Source: Antedon bifida (Eukaryota; Echinodermata; Crinoidea; Comatulida; Antedonidae). Taken from it: a DNA stretch of 64,000 bases. Below the pieces are notes generated by a model that saw nothing but the letters and a program-made list of their open reading frames with translations, made no database searches and was not told the DNA's origin. Positions 57,790-64,000 of this stretch are shown here, one piece after another. Where the stretch lies: contig OY727098.1 of assembly GCA_963402885.1 (NCBI GenBank), positions 3,529,001-3,593,000 on the forward strand, read 5' to 3'. The first letter of the stretch is position 1, and every line of letters starts with the position of its first letter. The translations under genes and the position numbers were made by a program.

Positions 57790-58990
57790 TAATGTTCATC
57801 ATCTTATGGTGTTATGTCGAAAAAATGGGGTTGACATTTGAACATTTCTTTTTTGACAAAAACAATCCCTGTGCTATACTAATGAAATTTTTCCAAAAAT
57901 CAACTAAATAAAGATGTTATTAAATTTGGACGTGTATTTTTGTGAAAATGCCTGTATTATTAGTACACAGTTTTTTGGCAAAATCACCAAATATATGTGC
58001 ACGTATAGTGCCATATAATCATCTTATAGTGTCATGGGACCACTGTCGAAAAATAAAAAGGTCGAAATTTGGTCATTTTTCGAGAAAATTCCTGTACTAT
58101 AGTACAGGGATGCAAAATCACCCAAATTTCGACCTTTTTGAAATCCAATGAATATCCACCAATATTGCTATATGTGCACGTATAGTACCATATCATCATC
58201 TTATAGTGTCATGGGACCACTTTATGTCGAAAAATAAAAAGGTCGAAAATTGGTCATTTTTCATTCAAGGATTTTTTGCAAAATCACCAAAATTTGAACC
58301 TTTTTGAAATCCAATTAATATGCACTAATATTGCTATATGTGCACGTATAGTACCATATCATCATCTTATAGTGTCATGAGACCACTTTATGTCGAAAAA
58401 TAAAATGGTTGAAATTTGGTCATTTTTTGAGAAAATCCCTGTACTATAGTACAGAGATATCACCAAAATTTGGACCTTTTTTAAATCCAATTAATATGCA
58501 CCAATATTGCTATATGTGCACGTATAGTGCCATATCATCATCTTATAGTGTCATGGGACCACTTTATTTCGAAAAATAAAAAGGTCGAAATTTGTTCATT
58601 TTTCGAGAAAATCACTGTGCTATAGTACAGGGATTTTCCCAAAAAAACTTTTCAAAGTTCTATTATAATGTGATAGTACTGTTATATGTGGACATATATT
58701 GGGTTATCTTATGGAGTTGTTGGACCAATTTATGTCGATAAGATAGGTGTGGTCGATATTTTACCATTTTTTACAAATACCAAAAAAAACAACAAATTAT
58801 TGAATTTTGAAAAGTTGATAGTTTGGCCATTTTTTGGAAAAACTGGCAAATATCGACCACTTATTTATTTCCAAACCTGGTTTCTATGACTCTATAGATA
58901 ATGATACAGTATATGTGCACAAATAAGACAATATTATTGCATATTGAATTTTGAAAAGTTTATATTTTGGCTATTTTTTGTCTCCCAACT
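57790..58990. repeat. ~170-bp satellite array with internal hairpins
   Basis: Four well-preserved units are marked by TATATGTGCACGTATAG at about 57992, 58170, 58335 and 58511. Degenerate units lie on both sides (about 57797 and 58683). Each holds ATCATCTTATAGTGTCATG, TATGTCGAAAAATAAAAAGG and an inverted pair AAGGTCGAAATTTGG / CCAAATTTCGACCTT around the palindrome CCTGTACTATAGTACAGG (perfect at 58091-58108, degraded in others). Confidence 0.85.
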
Positions 58991-60189
58991 AGAGAAAAAT
59001 AGCTTGCAGAGAGAAATCTTCTTCAGACAGACAGGCAAGAGTAGTAGTATGCCTACTGTTTGTAGTATTCATTCAATAGCAGCTGGTTTCTCATGTGACC
59101 TTGATTTCCTGACCATTACTTCCTATTCTTTATAGTTCTAAAATGTTAATTTTCATTTCCCGGGTTAGTGATATAATAGTATTTCTATGATTTTTAATTA
59201 GATCATGGAGGTATATATTTATTTATTATTTATTCGATATGTCACTTCTGGTTTTTATTAAAATGTTAGATTTTATTGATGCAGAGCAAAACTGTTTTTC
59301 TGTTTCTTCATCTGTCATTGTTGGAAATAAGGATTAAAGTATGTACTTTTATTCATGGGAAATTTACATGTTCACCTGCAGTAGGTGTATAGTCAAATGA
59401 CCCATAAAATACACACAGTTTGAACATGTCCTTTCTTTATCCTAGCCAACTGCAGAGACACTCTTAGTACATGGACACTTTCTCATGAAAATGGTAGGGG
59501 TGTCCATTTAATGGACATTGGAGTCCAGAAGGTTTTCCTCAAAGAGTTTTAATAGGGGATCTTCTGACTATTTCAGGCTTGTAATTTCACAATTCAAACT
59601 TGGATGTGTGTTCATTTATAGTAGTACTTTTTTTGTAGGTTGTTGTCAGAGGTTAGATCTAGTTCAGCGGTCTTCAAAGGTCAATTTGATATCTTTGGGG
59701 TAATAATGAAATAGATTAATCCATTAAATTAATTAAAACCAATGGCCAAAGGATGTTTGGTTCGAATCTAGGTCTATGTATCTCGGCCATCTAGACTCCC
59801 TATCCCATAAGAGATAGTTGTTTTTCCCATTGGTGTTAATTGCATAATTATACAGACCATTTCATTAGACTCTATTCACACTTGGAAGTGGGAATAGCAA
59901 TGCTTTCAGGAACTAAATTCCTATAGAACAAAATATACAAATAAGAGATATCCCTGAGGTTGCTGGCAGCACACAAGTTTAATGGAATCGCACTGAAGGA
60001 ATATGGTAGGCTTCCTCAAGGACAAGATTTTAATATTCTCTGATAAAGCTATGCATATAAGATAATAATAATTTATTTGGAACCTACACTTTTGAAACAG
60101 TGGCACACTTCTTGAATGAAAGTGCATCCAGAGTAAGTAAAATAAAAGAATGTCACAACTTCTAATAGTTACTAAATACACCAATAATA

Positions 60190-60330
60190 TATACTTATTT
60201 ATTTATTTTGTTTTTTCAAAAAATCCCAAGGGATAAGTAAAATTTGTACATACATTTAAAAATACAAAGAATAAAATGTTAAAAAGGTAATAAATAAATT
60301 GTTAGTTTATATAACCAAAAATAAACAAGT
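60190..60330 (-). mobile_element. Possible LINE 3' tail
   Basis: On the - strand, TTATCCCTTGGGATTTTTTG then AAATAAATAAATAAG, a 3'-end plus short-repeat tail pattern like the one at 50487-50660. Low information content. Confidence 0.3.
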
Positions 60331-61679
60331 AATGAATAACTGATTATATCCTTTTAAAATCCAATGATACAAAAATATTGCACACACTATACATATTATA
60401 TTTAACATTTAAATAAATAGATATAGGCCGAATAATACTAAACAAAATGGCATATTAAATGTATAACATAATTATATTTCAAGTATTTGTACACAAATTT
60501 AATTTGGCTTAAAATACTTACATAAGACAAATCATTAAATAGCTTGATCATATGTAATATTCTGTGTTTCAATATCTAAATCGCAAGAAAATTCATAATT
60601 ACTGAAGATGTTCTGAAGTGGAATGAATGATTGATTTGACTGGGATGACGTTTATAGACGTAAAGTAGCTTGACAACCTGTATGGGTCAGCGTGATAGGA
60701 ATTAAGAGTTCTTTTGAACAAAGCATATAAACAATTAAATGAAGAAGGGAAATTGGAGATAATGAGGATACACACTCATTAACTGTAGTCTGTTGCCTTG
60801 TTACATGGTGAGTTACTAGACAGATCTAGCCATAGAAATGTTATTATCTGCTTAGCTATTGTTTTCAATCAACCATTATAGATTAAATGTTGATGGTAAG
60901 ACAAAGCTTATTGTATGAATTCCTAGCACAGTAGACAAAAATAAAGAAAACATATTTTGTTCTACACTGATCATAACTACAACGTTGATATTTACTGTAG
61001 TAAACTCAATAAGAGAATTCAATAACAAAAAACTCAACCCTACAGTTATTTGTTTTTCATTTCTAGGGGAAAATGTTTTCCTGTTTTGAAAAAATGTTTA
61101 ATAAATTAAATGTACCGAGAAAACTTCCTCTTCTGTGGTCCTTTCAATAAGTTAAAGCATTCTATTATATATTACACAAACAGATTTATAATATCATATT
61201 TTTGTATACAAAACCTTTTTTCATCATTTGTAGCATATACAGTATTAAAATGAATGGTTTCTTGAAAATTTGTATGGTGAAGACAAGTGCTATACACAAT
61301 TCAACTACTTATAAAAAAGTTCTTAGAAGTTAGTAATCAACCAATCACCTTTTAGACACCTTTTGTTTCTCTCCTCCTGCCTTGTTATTCGTTCTTTCTC
61401 TAGAATTTGACGTTCATCGAAACATTTTCTCAGCTCTTTACTGATCCAATATGTGGTATAATTGTTTAATGATGTTAACGTCATTATGAAAGAAAAAAAA
61501 ACCAAAAAGAATAGACATTTATTTGACATTGTATTCCACTTATGATTGTTTAGTAAAGGATATCACAAACTTATAGATAACTTGTCGCAATCCATATGTA
61601 TTAATTTAGTATTACTAGGTAATGAAGTTCGATAGTAATTTAACCATACTTATTGAAATATAAGACTCACACACTAGAG

Positions 61680-61816
61680 GCGGATCCAGTAGGGTAGCAC
61701 CCCTCCCCAATTTCGACAGTTAAATTGACAATAGGAACTACTTTTTGATACCTATTTTTGTTTTACAATTAATATTATTATGTTACATTCCTCTATTTGA
61801 CCAATCCTGGATCCGC
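61680..61816. mobile_element. Short GGATCC-end element, second copy
   Basis: GCGGATCCAG at 61680-61689 and CTGGATCCGC at 61807-61816 are perfect 10-bp inverted ends 137 bp apart. The same end words bound 16778-16908. Non-coding MITE-like element. Confidence 0.6.
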
Positions 61817-64000
61817 TCCGGCAAAGTATAACAAGCCAGTATATACCTGAAAATAGGTCATTCTACATTAACATAAGTGAAATTTTGATGTAGCATCATA
61901 TCCTTCTTCATCTGGTATATTGCATTTAAGATTACAAAAGTTTGGCCTAACACACCATTTTGTATCAGATATACTCCAAAGGGCTACACGAGGGTGTCTT
62001 ATACCATTGTCATTATGATTATGTCCCACACAATATTTTATATACATAAATATCAATATGAACTTTTATTTCCAAATGTACATGACTTATATTTGATGGA
62101 TGGTATAATCTAGGTCACATTTTCATACATTAAAATATTCAGTATTCTAGAAATAAAAATACATGTCCATCGCTCATTCTGGAGTGCCAGTTGTACCACT
62201 TTGTACAAACTAGCGCAAAAAAAAAAAATGCGTTATAATTACAAAGTCATTTCTTACTAAGAAATTAAATCGACCTTGAATAAGTAATTTACATACAATG
62301 AGAGAATATATCAATTAAAACAATGTCGTCCTTATTTTGTATTTACATAGCTACAAGAAAAAATGGCATACAGCGGGTATTATTTCCTTTGTTTTTTTAA
62401 TGTGATATCCGTTAATATTCACACAGAATATTTATTTCCTACTACAAAATGCAGAGGTGAGAGGGTAAAAGAATTACAGAGGATATAAAATGTAAAGTCA
62501 TCAATTCAGATCACAGAAATGTATGACGTTCCTATATTACAATAAAATTGTATAATTACAATACATTAGAACTTCTTCCAAGACCCAACAAAGTGTCTTC
62601 TTAATAGGGGGTATTCCTTGCATAAGGGTTGGCCATAGTGTTCGTTCGTTTCACAGGAGAGTGTCCCTTAAAAAGCTATATATGGCCCAATCCCATCATG
62701 ACAGACGATAATGTCCAAAATATTATTTAACTAAGCTAAGTATTTCTCTGCTACGGATGAGTTCTGTTGGGTTTATTCATTTGTTAAAATATTTGTATAC
62801 AGAATTTTATAAGGATCTGCAATTAGGTTTTTAACTACTCTGTTGGAGACGAATACTGCGAAGCCTTTCACATTCAGCAACATATGCATTGGTAGATAAT
62901 TGGTGACCAGTTACCAATTTAGAACGCCAGGAGAGTGTCCCTTAAAAAGGGTGTCCCCTAAATAGAGATGTCCCATAGGAGGGATTCTACTATATATATG
63001 GAAAAGAAAGAGCAACTTTATAAATGTCCTGCAAGGGAATCTAGTTTTTGCTGCTATTAATTACTATTTTAAGTGAATTTAATTATAATACAAATAAGAT
63101 TGCATTAGATCTTGATATCCTTGATAAACCTTGTAACTACCTACCGTACCTCACTTGATTGACAGTTATGTCTGCATATTGTTTTATGTTAATCCTTCTG
63201 ATCTATTTTCCTTTTACATGAATCAGCAAAACTTGTTTGCTATTTTGTCTACAAAAAAAAACAAATTATAAGCCATGGTGTGGAACAAATAAATTGCCAA
63301 CCGGTACACAGAGTCAGTTTCAAATGTTTAAGTTGTCAGGAGAATGTTAAACATGTCTAATATTGTACGCAATGAACACCAATGTCACATCAGATTGTGT
63401 CGTACAATGTAATGTTAGTTAGGTTTAAGAAAATTTAAAAGAATCCAGTCAAAATCTTGAAACAAAAGTATTCATCTTATAGGTATGGTATTGGAGCATT
63501 CTGGATTTACCCATGGGGAACCTTATACTATAAAACCTTTCAAAAATGTATTTAAGATTGTAGTACGGTATTCCGTCATTATTATTTCAAACCTTTTATT
63601 TATTAAAAAATCTCTTTGTCATCTTTATAGTTTTTTTATTGTTTCGCTTGTAAATGTGTACGGAAATTGAAAATACCACAGATTCCAAAAAAATATTTGT
63701 AATAATCAAATAATTGTTTTGAATGATTCCCATTAAAACATGGAATACAAGGTTTTGCTTCTTTATATATTCTAGGAAATTATTCTGGTTGTGGTTTTGA
63801 AACCTCATATTATGTAGGATCAAACAATATATTTTTGTGCATGTCATCAGAAAAAATAGATTTTTATTTGTATTTGATTGGCAACTAAAAACATCAACTT
63901 TGTTTGCACGATACCATGACAACATATTCAGTACAAAAACTAAATCTAAATTTCAGCAAAAAGTGGAAATATAGGAAGGAATAGCAAAGATTTTGTAAAA

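Larger units (their letters stand above)
58991..64000. other. Gene-poor right flank
   Basis: 5 kb of AT-rich DNA. Contains a LINE-tail-like stretch (60190-60330), the GGATCC element at 61680-61816, and a repeated CAGGAGAGTGTCCCTTAAAAAG at about 62655 and 62928 with related GTGTCCC words. No frame resembles a known protein on either strand. Confidence 0.5.

Overview
This is a window of an animal nuclear genome: AT-rich, with three intron-bearing genes in conserved GT-AG exon structures, no bacterial-type operons, and many short mobile elements. The proteins are clearly metazoan. The abundance of TAGGCCTA-type motifs and of TWA-duplicating MITEs is compatible with a marine invertebrate deuterostome such as an echinoderm. 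That placement is inference, because nothing in the window identifies the species. Layout: (1) 1149-18597, + strand, the complete coding region of the largest subunit of RNA polymerase I (POLR1A/RPA1). I joined 33 exons by eye; they sum to 5,073 nt and keep one open frame of 1,690 codons plus stop. (2) 20286-32666, - strand, a complete cytosolic carboxypeptidase 6 gene (AGBL4/CCP6): 12 exons, 511 codons, a tubulin deglutamylase-type M14 metallopeptidase. It is tail to tail with POLR1A. (3) 37370-54205, + strand, a complete ELAV/Hu-family RNA-binding protein with three RRMs. It is head to head with AGBL4, has a TATA/CCAAT-type promoter near 36911-36965, a first coding exon holding only the ATG, and a 63-nt in-frame cassette exon in the hinge. 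(4) 54206-64000, ELAV 3' UTR and gene-poor DNA with a ~170-bp satellite. Introns and spacers carry at least 17 copies of one TWA-duplicating MITE (terminal AGCTCTGTCTACACTATC), two other inverted-repeat families, two or three tRNA-derived SINE families, LINE 3' ends, and several tandem arrays. The most striking structure is in POLR1A. Intron 4 holds an inverted copy (3296-3602) of the intron 8/exon 9 junction (5429-5728). The insert is flanked by a ~35-bp direct repeat. The nascent transcript could therefore fold back on itself around exons 5-8 and mask the exon 9 acceptor. The 90 exon-derived bases differ only at three synonymous sites, while the intronic part has diverged by roughly 13% by eye. 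The three genes have no evident pathway in common (rRNA transcription, tubulin modification, neuronal RNA binding); their adjacency looks incidental.
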